Notes: generated by a model not told the origin, from the letters alone. A stretch of DNA of 64,000 bases from Actinophytocola algeriensis (GCF_014203735.1 NZ_JACHJQ010000003.1:853326-917325), one strand, 5' to 3'. Numbered from the stretch's first letter, positions 34,430-43,060 are shown. A program made the numbers and translations.

Positions 34430-35395
34430 CTAGCCGACGTCCGCGCCGGCTCCGAAGCGGGCACTGTCTGCCGCACCGTCCCGCCCAGATCCGCTGGTAG
34501 GGCGGGGTACGAGGGTCAGCAGCGACGCTTCCGGCGGGCACGCGAACCGCACCGGTGCGTACGGTGACGTGCCCAGGCCGGCCGACACGTGGAGCCACGT
34601 GTGCGCGCCCCACCGGGACGCGCCGCGTGCTCGGGTGCGGTCCAGCTGGCAGTTGGTCACCAGCGCTCCGTACCCGGGTACCCGCAGCTGCCCGCCGTGG
34701 GTGTGGCCGGCCATGACCAGGTCGTACCCGTCGTCGGCGAAGGAGTCCAGGACCCGGGGTTCGGGGGAGTGCGTCACGCCGAGCCGCAGGGTGGCGGTGC
34801 GGTCCGGCTTCCCCGCGATGTCCGAGTACCGGTCACGCCGCAGGTGGGGGTCGTCGACGCCGGCGACGGCGATGGTCTGGCCTTCGATGGCCAGCAGGCG
34901 GCGCACGTGCGTCAGGTCGTGCCACCCGCGCTCGACCAGGGCCGCGCGCAGGTCGCGCCACGGGAGGGGGATGCCGTGGATGCGCTTCTTCGACTTCGTG
35001 ATGTACCGCACCGGGTTCTTGGGGCGCGGCGCGTAGTAGTCGTTGCTGCCGAAGACGAACACACCCGGCACGTCCAGCAGCGGCCCGAGGGCGCGGAGCA
35101 CGGCGGGCACGGCGTTCTGGTGCGCCAGGTTGTCGCCGGTGTTGACCACCAGGTCGGGCTCGAGCGACGCGAGCGAGGCGACCCAGCGCTGCTTGGAGGT
35201 CTGGTTGGGCGTCATGTGCAGGTCGGAGATGTGCAGGACCTTGAGCGGCCGGGCGCCTTCGGCGAGCACAGGCAGGGTGGCCTGTCGCAGCGTCCAGTGC
35301 CTGCGTTCGATCCCCGCGGCATACGCGAGCGTCGCGGTGCCGACCGCGGTCGCGCCGAGTGCCGTCCGGCCGATGTTGCGCGCGAAGTTACCCAC
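34430..35395 (-). CDS. Metallophosphoesterase (Rv3683-like)
   Basis: 321 residues. An N-terminal membrane anchor segment (about 8-25) is followed by the calcineurin-like dimetal site: HISDLHM, NTGDN, GSNDYY (variant of GNHD) and AGHTHGGQ. Substrate unknown; homologues may hydrolyse phosphodiesters at the membrane. GTG at 35395 ([10 protein letters not shown]) is preceded by TAGGCT (35408-35403), so the message is probably leaderless. In M. tuberculosis (from memory) Rv3683 lies next to ponA2 in the same way. Confidence 0.88.
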   Translation of the reverse strand: MGNFARNIGRTALGATAVGTATLAYAAGIERRHWTLRQATLPVLAEGARPLKVLHISDLHMTPNQTSKQRWVASLASLEPDLVVNTGDNLAHQNAVPAVLRALGPLLDVPGVFVFGSNDYYAPRPKNPVRYITKSKKRIHGIPLPWRDLRAALVERGWHDLTHVRRLLAIEGQTIAVAGVDDPHLRRDRYSDIAGKPDRTATLRLGVTHSPEPRVLDSFADDGYDLVMAGHTHGGQLRVPGYGALVTNCQLDRTRARGASRWGAHTWLHVSAGLGTSPYAPVRFACPPEASLLTLVPRPTSGSGRDGAADSARFGAGADVG

Positions 35396-35402
35396 GTCCC
35401 CG

Positions 35403-35408
35403 AGCCTA
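35403..35408 (-). promoter_or_regulatory. -10 element (TAGGCT), leaderless metallophosphoesterase mRNA
   Basis: TAGGCT on the minus strand, seven bases before the GTG start. Confidence 0.45.
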
Positions 35409-35461
35409 GATGCGCGGCCGGGGTGACCGGAAACCGCCGTGAGCAGGATCCCGCTGACCAG

Positions 35462-35467
35462 TAGTGT
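35462..35467 (+). promoter_or_regulatory. -10 element (TAGTGT), leaderless GatB/YqeY mRNA
   Basis: TAGTGT ends seven bases before the ATG at 35475. There is no room for a Shine-Dalgarno sequence, so translation is probably leaderless. Confidence 0.45.
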
Positions 35468-35474
35468 TCCCGCC

Positions 35475-35945
35475 ATGGCTGACCTCAAGGCACGGCTGCG
35501 GACGGACCTGGCCGCGGCCATAAAGTCCCGGGAAACGACCCGGATGGCGGCGTTGCGCATGGCGCTGGCGTCGATCACCACCGAGGAGGTGGCGGGGGAC
35601 GAGGCTCGCGAGCTGTCGGACGGCGAGGTGGAGAAGGTGCTGACCCGCGAGGTGAAGAAGCGCAAGGAGGCCGCCGAGGCGTTCGCGGGCGCCGGGCGCG
35701 TCGAGCAGGCGCAGGCCGAGCGGGACGAGGCCGCCGTGCTCACCGACTACCTGCCGAAGCAGCTGTCCGACGACGAGCTGTCCGCGCTGGTCTCCGACGC
35801 CGTCGCCGAGGTGACCGGGCAGCTCGGCGAGGCGCCCGGTCCCCGGCAGATGGGCCAGGTCATGAAGGCCGCCAACGCGAAGGTCGCGGGCCGCGCCGAG
35901 GGTGGCCGGGTGGCCGCCGCCGTGAAGGCACTCCTGCAGAAGTGA
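35475..35945 (+). CDS. GatB/YqeY domain protein
   Basis: 156 residues, helical. MADLKARLRTDLAAAIKSRETTRMAALRMAL, the QAQAERDEAAVLTDYLPKQLSDDEL segment and MGQVMKAANAKVAGRAEGGRVAAAVK match the stand-alone YqeY family. That domain is the tRNA-interacting C-terminus of GatB; the single-domain form may assist tRNA-dependent amidation or metabolism, but its role is unproven. Divergent from the metallophosphoesterase, convergent with the PBP gene. Confidence 0.9.
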   Translation: MADLKARLRTDLAAAIKSRETTRMAALRMALASITTEEVAGDEARELSDGEVEKVLTREVKKRKEAAEAFAGAGRVEQAQAERDEAAVLTDYLPKQLSDDELSALVSDAVAEVTGQLGEAPGPRQMGQVMKAANAKVAGRAEGGRVAAAVKALLQK

Positions 35946-35949
35946 CGAA

Positions 35950-35981
35950 GAGGCCGGGGACTCGTTCGAGTCCCCGGCCTC
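35950..35981. terminator. Bidirectional terminator
   Basis: Perfect 14-base-pair stem GAGGCCGGGGACTC/GAGTCCCCGGCCTC with loop GTTC, between convergent genes. Confidence 0.8.
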
Positions 35982-35988
35982 CTGACTG

Positions 35989-38544
35989 TCAGCCGCCGCC
36001 CGGTCTGCCACCCGGCGGAGTGCCGCCGCCCCCGCCGCCTGGACCGCCCCCGCCGCCGGGGCCCCCACCCCCGCCACCAGGCGGTGGCGTGCCGCTGCTC
36101 GGCGGTGGTGTCCCGCTGCTCGGCGGTGCCGAGGGCTCCTCGGTCTGGACGGGCGGGACGTAACCGGTGCTCACGTAGATCGTGATCGTTTCGCCGGGCA
36201 GTGCCGCGCCGCGGGGCGTCTGGTTGACGACGGTGCCCTTCGGGTCGGAGCGGTTGGTGCGCTTGACCGTCACCTTGTAGCCGGCGTTCTGCAGGGTCGC
36301 GATCGCATCGGCCTCGCCGTCGCCGACGACGTTCGGCACCCGGCTCTCCGGTCCGCCGTCCATGTAGCGCGGGTCGCCCGGCGGTATTGGCAGCGCGGGT
36401 GCGTCACCGAGGATCTGGCTCATGGCCTCGAACCACGTTCTCGCCGGGGCCCGGCCGCCGTAGATGATCCCGTCACCGCACAGGGACGGCGGCTTGCCGG
36501 ACACGGTCGAGTCGCAGATGGTTCTCGGCCGGGGTCCGTCGTTGAAGGTCATCGTCGACGCGGCCAGCTGCGGGGTGGCACCGACGAACGCGGCGGACCG
36601 GTAGTTCTGCGTCGTGCCGGTCTTGCCGATCATCGGACGCGTCCAGTTGAACATCCGCGCGGCGCCCGCTGAGGTGCCGCTGCCGACATCGTCCTTGCTC
36701 AGGCCCTGGGCGAGCGACCTGGCGAGCGGCTCGGCGACGACCTGCTCGCACGGCTCCTCGTACTGGGTGATGTCAAGCTTCTTGCCGCGGCGGTCCAGGA
36801 TCTCCATCAGCGGAGTCGGTGGGCACCACACGCCACCGCTCATGATGGTGGCGCCCACGTTCGCCATCTCCAGCGTGCTCACCGGCGCCGGGCTGAGCGT
36901 GAACGACGCGTTGCCCGGGTTGCCCGGCTTGCTGCGGAAGAACTGCGACTGGGTCTGGTTGACGTTCGGGTTCTTCGACGCCGGGTCCGGGGTCTGGCCG
37001 CTCATGTTGGTGGCCATCGTCTCGCGCAGACCGAGCCTGCTGGCCATCTCGACGACCGGGTCGGTGCTGCCGAGCCGCTCCTCGAGGATGACGAAACCCG
37101 TGTTCGGCGAGGTCGCGAGCGCCTCCTGCAGCGTCATCTTCGACGGGTAGTTGTCGGTGGCGTTCGACAGGCAGTACCACCGGGTGTTCGGTTTGCCGGT
37201 GCCCGGGCACCGCTCGGCGCCACCGAAGAACAGCCTCGACGAGTGGAAGCTGGGCGTGTCGATGACGTGGTTGATGCCGCCGCCCTTCTCCAGGTACGCG
37301 GCCGCGGTGAAGATCTTGTACGTCGACCCGGCGCCGAACTTGTTCATCACGCCGTACGGGTAGGAGATCGTGGTCTGGCCCGCGTCGCCGTTGAGGCCGT
37401 AGTCGCGGTTGGCGACCAGCGCGACCACCTCGTGGCGCGTCTTGCCGGGCCGGACGATCGACATCGTGTTGGCGATGCCCTCGGTGTTCTTCGGCACCTG
37501 GTGCTCGACGGCCGCCTTCGCGATCTGCGTGGCCCGCGCGTCGAACGTCGTCTTGATCGTGTAGCCGCCGGAGTACAGCTGGTCCTCGGAGAACATCCCG
37601 ATCTTCATCAGGTAGTCCTCGACGTACTGGCAGAAGAAGCCGTACTCCGGGCCCGCGCCGACGCAGTTCGCGGCAGGCTTCTTCGGCCCCTCCGGCCGGA
37701 CGCCCAGCGCCTCCTTCTTCGCCGCCGCCGCGTCCTCCTCGGACAGCCTGTTCGTCTGGACCATCGTGTCGATGACCAGGTTGCGGCGCTTGAGTGTCTC
37801 CTCCGGCCGCTTCCACGGGTTGTACAGGCTCGGGTTGTTGACCATGCCCGCGAGCAGCGCGGACTGGGGGACGGTCAGCTTGTCCGGCGTGGTGTCGAAG
37901 TAGGCCTTCGCGGCCGCCCCGACGCCGAACACCCGGTCGGTGAACTCGACGACGTTGAGGTAGCCGGTGAGGATCTCCTCCTTGGACATCTTCTGCTCGA
38001 GCTGGATCGAGAGGCGCGCCTCGCGCAGCTTGCGGGTGACGGTCTGCTCCTGCGCCCGCTGCCGCCCGATCTCCTTCTCCGGGTCCTCCTCGGCCCCCAT
38101 CTGGTCCCGGTAGACCACGTTGATCAGGTAGTTCTTGACGTACTGCTGTGTGAGCGTCGACGCGCCCTGCGTGTCGGAGGACGACGAGTTGCTGATGGCG
38201 GCGCGGATCGTGCCCTTCCAGTCCACGCCGTGGTGCTCGTAGAACCGGCGGTCCTCGATCGAGATCAGCGCCGCCTTCATGGTCGGCGAGATCTGCTCGG
38301 ACGTCACCGGCAGGCGGTACTGGTTGTAGAGGTACGCGATGTCGTTGCCCTGCGAGTCCGTGATCCGCGTGATCAGCGGCGGGTCCGTGGTGACCAGGTC
38401 CGCGGAGACACTGTCGATCGTGTCGCTCGCGCGGTTGGACGCCACCCCGAGGGCGCCGACGACCGGGAAGAGCATCCCCGCCATCAGGACACCGGCCAAC
38501 AGGCAGAGGCCGAACATCTTCAGCAGACCGTCTCCGACTCGCAC
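35989..38544 (-). CDS. Bifunctional penicillin-binding protein (PonA2-type)
   Basis: Polymerises and cross-links peptidoglycan outside the membrane. 851 residues: one N-terminal span, a GT51 transglycosylase (SIEDRRFYEHHGVD, GASTLTQQYVKN, KMSKEEILTGYLN), a transpeptidase with GAGSTYKIF (SxxK Ser), the SNAT motif and KTGTTQ, one PASTA repeat (VPNVVGDGEADAIATLQNAGY) and a Pro/Gly-rich tail of about 60 residues. GTG 38544 is chosen since upstream codons are not protein-like; a TACTCT box ends seven bases before it. Beside whiB4 and Rv3683-like genes as in M. tuberculosis ponA2. Confidence 0.92.
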   Translation of the reverse strand: MRVGDGLLKMFGLCLLAGVLMAGMLFPVVGALGVASNRASDTIDSVSADLVTTDPPLITRITDSQGNDIAYLYNQYRLPVTSEQISPTMKAALISIEDRRFYEHHGVDWKGTIRAAISNSSSSDTQGASTLTQQYVKNYLINVVYRDQMGAEEDPEKEIGRQRAQEQTVTRKLREARLSIQLEQKMSKEEILTGYLNVVEFTDRVFGVGAAAKAYFDTTPDKLTVPQSALLAGMVNNPSLYNPWKRPEETLKRRNLVIDTMVQTNRLSEEDAAAAKKEALGVRPEGPKKPAANCVGAGPEYGFFCQYVEDYLMKIGMFSEDQLYSGGYTIKTTFDARATQIAKAAVEHQVPKNTEGIANTMSIVRPGKTRHEVVALVANRDYGLNGDAGQTTISYPYGVMNKFGAGSTYKIFTAAAYLEKGGGINHVIDTPSFHSSRLFFGGAERCPGTGKPNTRWYCLSNATDNYPSKMTLQEALATSPNTGFVILEERLGSTDPVVEMASRLGLRETMATNMSGQTPDPASKNPNVNQTQSQFFRSKPGNPGNASFTLSPAPVSTLEMANVGATIMSGGVWCPPTPLMEILDRRGKKLDITQYEEPCEQVVAEPLARSLAQGLSKDDVGSGTSAGAARMFNWTRPMIGKTGTTQNYRSAAFVGATPQLAASTMTFNDGPRPRTICDSTVSGKPPSLCGDGIIYGGRAPARTWFEAMSQILGDAPALPIPPGDPRYMDGGPESRVPNVVGDGEADAIATLQNAGYKVTVKRTNRSDPKGTVVNQTPRGAALPGETITIYVSTGYVPPVQTEEPSAPPSSGTPPPSSGTPPPGGGGGGPGGGGGPGGGGGGTPPGGRPGGG

Positions 38545-38786
38545 GGAGGTCAGAGTACGCGGAGGGCCCCACAACCCGCCGGTTTGGCCGAGGGAGTTAT
38601 TGACTTTCTGTAACGCCTGTGCCCCCGGGCGTTCTCGTGGGAACCGGTGGGCCCTAGAGTCCGTCAACGTCTCAAACGACATGAGCCGGGCAGGGCGACC
38701 ACGACAAGGTGGCCGACCGCCGGCGCTCCGGGGCCTAAGGGGGGACCCGGGGTGGATTGGGTCGAGACAGGTTAGGGGCGGGGGTT

Positions 38787-39101
38787 ATGCAGCAGATTGA
38801 GAAGGCGGACTGGCGAGTCAACGCGTCGTGCCGCGACGAGGACCCCGACGGGCTGTTCGTCCGGGGCAAGGAGCAGCGCAAGGCCAAGCTGGTGTGCATC
38901 GCGTGCCCGGTGCGCACGGAATGTCTCGCCGAGGCGCTGGACGGCCGCATCGAGTTCGGAGTGTGGGGCGGGATGACCGAGCGTGAGCGACGGGCTCTGC
39001 TCCGTCGTCGCCCGGACGTCTCGTCCTGGCAGGAGCTGCTGACGGAGGCGAAGCGTCAGCACCTGGACGTGGACGAGGAAGAAGAAGTCCGCGTCGGCTA
39101 G
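38787..39101 (+). CDS. WhiB-family iron-sulfur regulator (WhiB4-like)
   Basis: 104 residues. Four Cys ligands for a 4Fe-4S cluster are present: one near residue 16 and three in CIACPVRTEC. The turn GVWGGMTERERR and a basic C-terminal region for DNA contact follow. WhiB4 in M. tuberculosis responds to oxygen and redox and lies between ponA2 and the ArsA-like pair, the same place as here, so the WhiB4 assignment rests mainly on context. ATG 38787 follows GGGGG; no strong promoter recognised in the 242-base gap after the PBP gene, in which no gene is seen. Confidence 0.87.
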   Translation: MQQIEKADWRVNASCRDEDPDGLFVRGKEQRKAKLVCIACPVRTECLAEALDGRIEFGVWGGMTERERRALLRRRPDVSSWQELLTEAKRQHLDVDEEEEVRVG

Positions 39102-39160
39102 GTCCAGAGGCCCAGTGTCCTGAGCCAACCACTCAGGACACCAGGGTCGGGACCAGCACC

Positions 39161-40303
39161 TCAATTCCGGGCAGGCAGCCCAGTCCCGGCCAGTTGCTCG
39201 CCGATCGTGCGCAGACCGGGCAGGTCGTGCACGTCCGACGGCATGGCCGGCACGCTGACCGCCGGGACGCTCGGGTGCGCCTTCGTGAACCGTGCCAGCA
39301 ACCGGCGTTCGCGCTCCCGCACGGCCACCCGGTCCGCGTGCAGGCGCAGCACGGCCGCGGCGAGCGGTGACGCGCCGCGGGAATCGAGCCCGTCGGCGGC
39401 CGCTGTCGCCTTGGTCGCCGACAGCCCGGCCAGCACCGGGTGCGTCCGGTTGATCACGAGACCGGCGAGCGGCATCGACTCGGACGCCAGCCGCTCCACG
39501 AAGTAGCTCGCCTCGCGCAGCGCGTCCGGCTCCGGCGAGGCCACCACCACGAACGACGTGCCGGACGAGCGCAGCAGCTCGTAGGTCTTGCGTGCGCGCT
39601 GCTTGAAGCCGCCGAACATCGAGTCGAAGGCCTGCACGAACGCCGACGCGTCGGCCAGCAGCTGCCCGCCGACGATGGTCGACACGGCCTTCGCGAACAG
39701 CATCACCCCGGCGCCGACGACCTTGCGGATGCCCCAGCCGCCACTGCGCGCGGGCCCGGACAGCAGGCGGATCATCCGGCCGTCCAGTGCGGTCGACATG
39801 CGCTGCGGCGCGTCGAGGAAGTCCAGCGCGGAGCGGCTCGGCGGGGTGTCGACGACGATCAGGTCCCACCGGCCCTCACCCGCGAGCTGGCCCAGCTTCT
39901 CCATCGCCATGTACTCCTGCGTGCCGGAGAACGACGAGGAGATCGTCTTGTAGAACGGGTTGGCGAGCACCTCCTGCGCCCGCTTCTCACCCGCGTGCGC
40001 CAGCACCATGTCGTCGAACGTGCGGCGCATGTCGAGCATCATCGCCGAGAGCTGGCCGTCCGGCTCGAAGCCGTCGACCTCCACCTCTTTCGGGGTGTTG
40101 CCCAGCTCGCGGAGCCCGAGCGCCTGCGCGAGCCGGCGCGCCGGGTCGATCGTCAGCACCACGGTCTTGCGGCCGCGTTCGGCGGCACGCACCGCGATCG
40201 CCGCGGCGGTGGTGGTCTTGCCGACGCCACCGGAGCCACAGCAGACGATCACCTGGATGTCGGGGTTGTCGATCAGCGAGTCGACGTCCAGCTGCTCGGT
40301 CAT
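39161..40303 (-). CDS. ArsA/GET3-like anion-transporting ATPase, second gene (Rv3680-like)
   Basis: 380 residues. Deviant Walker A GSGGVGKTTTAAA with the SIMIBI signature Lys, TIDPARRLAQAL (switch I), VVDTPPSRSALDFLD (switch II). In M. tuberculosis Rv3679 and Rv3680 form a heteromeric GET3/ArsA-like ATPase; the substrate is debated (tail-anchored proteins or small metabolites rather than arsenite). ATG 40303 overlaps the stop of the partner gene by four bases, so both subunits are co-translated. Confidence 0.9.
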   Translation of the reverse strand: MTEQLDVDSLIDNPDIQVIVCCGSGGVGKTTTAAAIAVRAAERGRKTVVLTIDPARRLAQALGLRELGNTPKEVEVDGFEPDGQLSAMMLDMRRTFDDMVLAHAGEKRAQEVLANPFYKTISSSFSGTQEYMAMEKLGQLAGEGRWDLIVVDTPPSRSALDFLDAPQRMSTALDGRMIRLLSGPARSGGWGIRKVVGAGVMLFAKAVSTIVGGQLLADASAFVQAFDSMFGGFKQRARKTYELLRSSGTSFVVVASPEPDALREASYFVERLASESMPLAGLVINRTHPVLAGLSATKATAAADGLDSRGASPLAAAVLRLHADRVAVRERERRLLARFTKAHPSVPAVSVPAMPSDVHDLPGLRTIGEQLAGTGLPARN

Positions 40304-41304
40304 CGCACCCCCTGCTCGACCATGGCCTCGGCCAGCTCGTACAGGGCTGCGGTGTCGATGCCCTCCGTGACGTCGGGCAGCTCGACGGCGGGCAGGTCCA
40401 CCTCGGCGATCTGCTCGCGGGCGTTCTGCTCGGCCAGCACCCGGATCGCGTGCTCGACGGTCTCCTCGACCAGGCCGTCCAGGTCCTCCTCGGACAGGTC
40501 CAGCCCGGCGGAGGTGAGCCCGTTGCGCACCCGGGACGCGTCCACGCGGCCACCGGCGGCCGGGGTCACGGACCGCGCCGGCAGGCGGGGCGGGCGCACC
40601 CGGTTCAGGAACACCACGCCCGGCCGCAGGTCCGCGCCGTCCAGCTCGGCGACCGCCTCGATGGTCTCGCGGACCGGCATCTCCTCCAGCAGCGTCACCA
40701 GGTGCACCGCGGTGTCGCCGGAGTGCAGCAGCCGGACCACGCCGTCGCTCTGGCCCTTGATCGGGCCAACCTTCGCCAGCTCGGCCATGGCCTTGGTGAC
40801 GTCGAGGAACTTCACGATCCGGCCGGTCGGCGGCGCGTCGAGCACCACCGCGTCGTACATGTGGCGGCCGTTGTCGTCGGTGCGGCCGACGGTCTCCTTG
40901 ACCTTGCCGGTCAGCAGCACGTCCCGCAGGCCCGGCGCGAGGGTGGTGGCGAACTCGATCGCACCCATCCTGCGCAGCGTCCGGCCTGCGAAACCCAGGT
41001 TGTAGAACATCGCGAAGTACTCGAGCAGCGCCTCTTCCGCGTCCACGTGCAGCGCGCGGACCTCGCCGCCACCGGGCGCGGACGCGATCCTGCGCTCCTC
41101 GTAGGGCAGCGGGTTGGTGTCGAAGAGCTGCGCGATGCCCTGGCGGCCCTCCACCTCGACCAGCAGTACCCGGCGCCCGCCCGTGGCGAGCGCCAGCGCC
41201 AGCGCGGCCGCCACGGTGGTCTTGCCGGTTCCGCCCTTGCCGGTGACCACGTGCAGCCGCGCCCGCGCGACCTGGTCGGTCCAACCGACGACGGGAGTGC
41301 TCAC
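40300..41304 (-). CDS. ArsA/GET3-like anion-transporting ATPase, first gene (Rv3679-like)
   Basis: 334 residues. Walker A is TGKGGTGKTTVAAALALALA, the acidic switch is VEVEGRQGIAQLFDTNPLPYEE, and switch II is VLDAPPTGRIVKFLDV. Partner of the next gene, from which it differs in the switch I region (E instead of DPAR), so the subunits are not equivalent. GTG start 41304. First of a two-gene operon on the minus strand opposite whiB4. Confidence 0.9.
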   Translation of the reverse strand: MSTPVVGWTDQVARARLHVVTGKGGTGKTTVAAALALALATGGRRVLLVEVEGRQGIAQLFDTNPLPYEERRIASAPGGGEVRALHVDAEEALLEYFAMFYNLGFAGRTLRRMGAIEFATTLAPGLRDVLLTGKVKETVGRTDDNGRHMYDAVVLDAPPTGRIVKFLDVTKAMAELAKVGPIKGQSDGVVRLLHSGDTAVHLVTLLEEMPVRETIEAVAELDGADLRPGVVFLNRVRPPRLPARSVTPAAGGRVDASRVRNGLTSAGLDLSEEDLDGLVEETVEHAIRVLAEQNAREQIAEVDLPAVELPDVTEGIDTAALYELAEAMVEQGVR

Positions 41305-41350
41305 GTTTTCAGAGTAAGTGGACAGAACCGGCCTGCGCTCATGGACCGGC

Positions 41351-41611
41351 TCAACTAGCGAGCATCATCACGGTCACAGTGCCGCCGACCACAACGACGA
41401 CGCCCCACGCGATGGTCGCGGGCAGCACGAGCAGCACGAGCCCGACCAGGATCAGCAGCACCACGAACGAGATCGCGCCCGCCACCGCGACGTCGCCACC
41501 GGTCGAGCCGTTCCGCTCGCGCACCTTCGCCATCGTGAGCAGCATCAGCACGATCCCGGCCATCGCCAGCAGCGCGCCCGCTATCAGCCGCCAACCCTCC
41601 ACGCGCCACAC
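41351..41611 (-). CDS. Small membrane protein, three spans
   Basis: About 86 residues from GTG 41611 (MWRVEGWRLIAGALLAMAG). Three hydrophobic helices: residues 8-26, 42-62 and 64-84. No known domain. Lies between the ArsA pair and the DUF4177 gene, divergent from the latter, with start regions only about 30 bases apart. Start is uncertain, as further GTG codons lie upstream and downstream. Confidence 0.6.
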   Translation of the reverse strand: MWRVEGWRLIAGALLAMAGIVLMLLTMAKVRERNGSTGGDVAVAGAISFVVLLILVGLVLLVLPATIAWGVVVVVGGTVTVMMLAS

Positions 41612-41628
41612 CGTACCGGGACGGCGGC

Positions 41629-41634
41629 TAGAGT
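41629..41634 (+). promoter_or_regulatory. -10 element (TAGAGT), leaderless DUF4177 mRNA
   Basis: TAGAGT ends eight bases before ATG 41643; no Shine-Dalgarno fits. It would drive the DUF4177-RidA-paralogue operon. Confidence 0.45.
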
Positions 41635-41642
41635 CGCGGACC

Positions 41643-41801
41643 ATGACCAAGTGGGAGTACGCCACGGTGCCGCTGCTGATCCACGCGACCAAGCAGATCC
41701 TCGACCAGTGGGGCGAGGACGGCTGGGAGCTCGTCACCGTGCTGCCAGGGCCGACCGGTGAGCAGATGGTCGCCTACCTGAAGCGGCCGAAGGCGTCATG
41801 A
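41643..41801 (+). CDS. DUF4177 small protein (Rv3678A-like)
   Basis: 52 residues: MTKWEYATVPLLIHATKQILDQWGEDGWELVTVLPG, the DUF4177 core with its two-strand/helix fold. Function unknown. It sits directly before RidA, as in M. tuberculosis, separated from it by repeat copy 3, which starts on its stop codon. Confidence 0.85.
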   Translation: MTKWEYATVPLLIHATKQILDQWGEDGWELVTVLPGPTGEQMVAYLKRPKAS

Positions 41802-41866
41802 GCGGAGCTTGCGGAGCGAATCGATTGGCGCAGGGACCGCTCGGAGCCTGCGAGGAGCGGTCATGA
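41798..41866 (+). repeat. Intercistronic structured element, copy 3
   Basis: Begins at ATG 41798 overlapping the DUF4177 stop (ATGA) and ends with TGA overlapping the RidA ATG (ATGA). Left arm 41800-41819 identical to other copies. Hairpin 41835-41862: stem GACCGCTC/GAGCGGTC, loop GGAGCCTGCGAG, ending on the base before the RidA ATG, so GAGGAG (the ribosome site) lies in loop and stem. The 22-codon micro-ORF reads MSGACGAN...GACEERS. Confidence 0.78.
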
Positions 41867-42327
41867 CCTGGACGGGCCGGCTCGCGGAGCTGGGCGTCGA
41901 GCTGCCCTCGGTGCCCGCGCCCGCCGGTGCGTACGTGCCGGCGGTCCAGTCGGGGAACCTGGTGTTCACGGCGGGCCAGGTGCCCTTCGTCGACGGGAAG
42001 ATCGCCGCGACCGGCAAGGTCGGCCGCGAGATCAGCCCCGAGGAGGCGAAGGCGCACGCCCGCACCTGTGCGCTGAACGCGCTGGCGGCCGTGGACGCGC
42101 TCGTCGGTCTCGACCGGGTCGTGCGCGTCGTGAAGGTCGTCGGGTTCGTCGCGTCCGCGGAGGGCTTCACCGGCCAGCCCGCGGTCGTCAACGGGGCGTC
42201 CGAGCTGCTCGGTGAGGTGTTCGGGGACGCAGGCAAGCACGCCCGCTCCGCGGTCGGGGTCGCCGAGCTGCCGCTCGGTGTGCCGGTCGAGGTCGAGCTG
42301 ACTGTCGAGGTTGGGGAGAGCGCATGA
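41863..42327 (+). CDS. RidA family (YjgF/YER057c/UK114) protein
   Basis: 154 residues. AGAYVPAVQSGNLVFTAGQVPFVDGKI and the C-terminal RSAVGVAELPLGVPVEVELTVEV (active-site Arg of canonical RidA on the RSxxG strand) indicate an enamine/imine deaminase that removes reactive 2-aminoacrylate. Long RidA subtype as in Rv3678c. ATG 41863 is set by the adjacent ribosome site within repeat copy 3. Its stop lies in repeat copy 4. Confidence 0.88.
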   Translation: MTWTGRLAELGVELPSVPAPAGAYVPAVQSGNLVFTAGQVPFVDGKIAATGKVGREISPEEAKAHARTCALNALAAVDALVGLDRVVRVVKVVGFVASAEGFTGQPAVVNGASELLGEVFGDAGKHARSAVGVAELPLGVPVEVELTVEVGESA

Positions 42328-42392
42328 GCGGAGCTTGCGGAGCGAGTCATCGATGCGGAGGACGGCACCGAGCCTGCGAGGGGGCGTCATGA
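42324..42392 (+). repeat. Intercistronic structured element, copy 4 (degenerate hairpin)
   Basis: ATG 42324 overlaps the RidA stop; TGA overlaps the next ATG. Left arm intact (42326-42345). The hairpin is worn: outer stem GACG/CGTC holds, while inner pairs are broken by mismatches; the loop reads CGAGCCTGCGAG. Micro-ORF MSGACGASHRCGG...ACEGAS, again 22 codons, exactly 69 bases in total. Confidence 0.72.
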
Positions 42393-43006
42393 CGGATGTG
42401 GACGAGCGCAACGACGCGTGCCACGAACTGTTGCTCCGGTTGGCGGGCCGGCTGCCCGACCGGCAGCTGTGGCGGCTGCGTGACTGGCTCGCGGGTGGCG
42501 CCATCGACGCGCTGGCCCGCGCGCTGCCGCTGACTTTGCTCAGAGAACGGGTCGCGATCACAGCGCGTGAATCACTGCTGCTCAACACGGCCCTGCTCGA
42601 CTCAGGAGCCGACGCCGGACGGCTACACGCGGTGCCCTGGGTGGACCAAATCGACGAAGTCGACTACACATTCACCTCGGAGTCGCCCGAACGGGTGAAC
42701 GCGGGGGACTCCGAAGCAGTAGTGCTCGGAGCGGTCCTCCACGGTCGTTCCGAGTTGGTCGACGTGCGTGGGAGCTGGCGGCGACACCGATCCGGGATGG
42801 GACCGACCACCAGGATCGTGCTCGTCACGGCATCGACGGACTGCGCTCGGTTGACCGGGGAGCTGCAGCGAGTGCTGCGTGCTCTTGGAACGCACGAGCC
42901 TGGCGTCGAGGTCATGCCGGAAGGCATCGACCTCCCGCCCTATCACCGTGCGGCACTGGCGGCCTCCGAGCCGCTGCTGCCCGGGGTGATCGTGCACCAG
43001 GGGTGA
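42389..43006 (+). CDS. Conserved hypothetical, first of a tandem paralogue pair
   Basis: 205 residues, acidic. A helical N-terminus (CHELLLRLAGRLPDRQLWRLRDWL) is followed by an alpha/beta region ending VEVMPEGIDLPPYHRAAL. The next gene's first 210 residues share this plan, with matching VEVLMDGVEPGEYHREAM. No known domain. ATG 42389 is set by copy 4 of the element (GAGGGGG nearby). Lies between RidA and the Pro-rich paralogue and is probably in one operon with them. Function unknown. Confidence 0.7.
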   Translation: MTDVDERNDACHELLLRLAGRLPDRQLWRLRDWLAGGAIDALARALPLTLLRERVAITARESLLLNTALLDSGADAGRLHAVPWVDQIDEVDYTFTSESPERVNAGDSEAVVLGAVLHGRSELVDVRGSWRRHRSGMGPTTRIVLVTASTDCARLTGELQRVLRALGTHEPGVEVMPEGIDLPPYHRAALAASEPLLPGVIVHQG

Positions 43007-43060
43007 ATCTGCTCCCCAGCACAAGCCGTCGATGCCGACGAGAGCTGGGAAGGAGCCGAC

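Noticed and set aside
40300-41304. ArsA pair as an arsenite efflux system
   Set aside because: No arsB, arsD, arsR or arsC nearby, and position and pairing match Rv3679/Rv3680.
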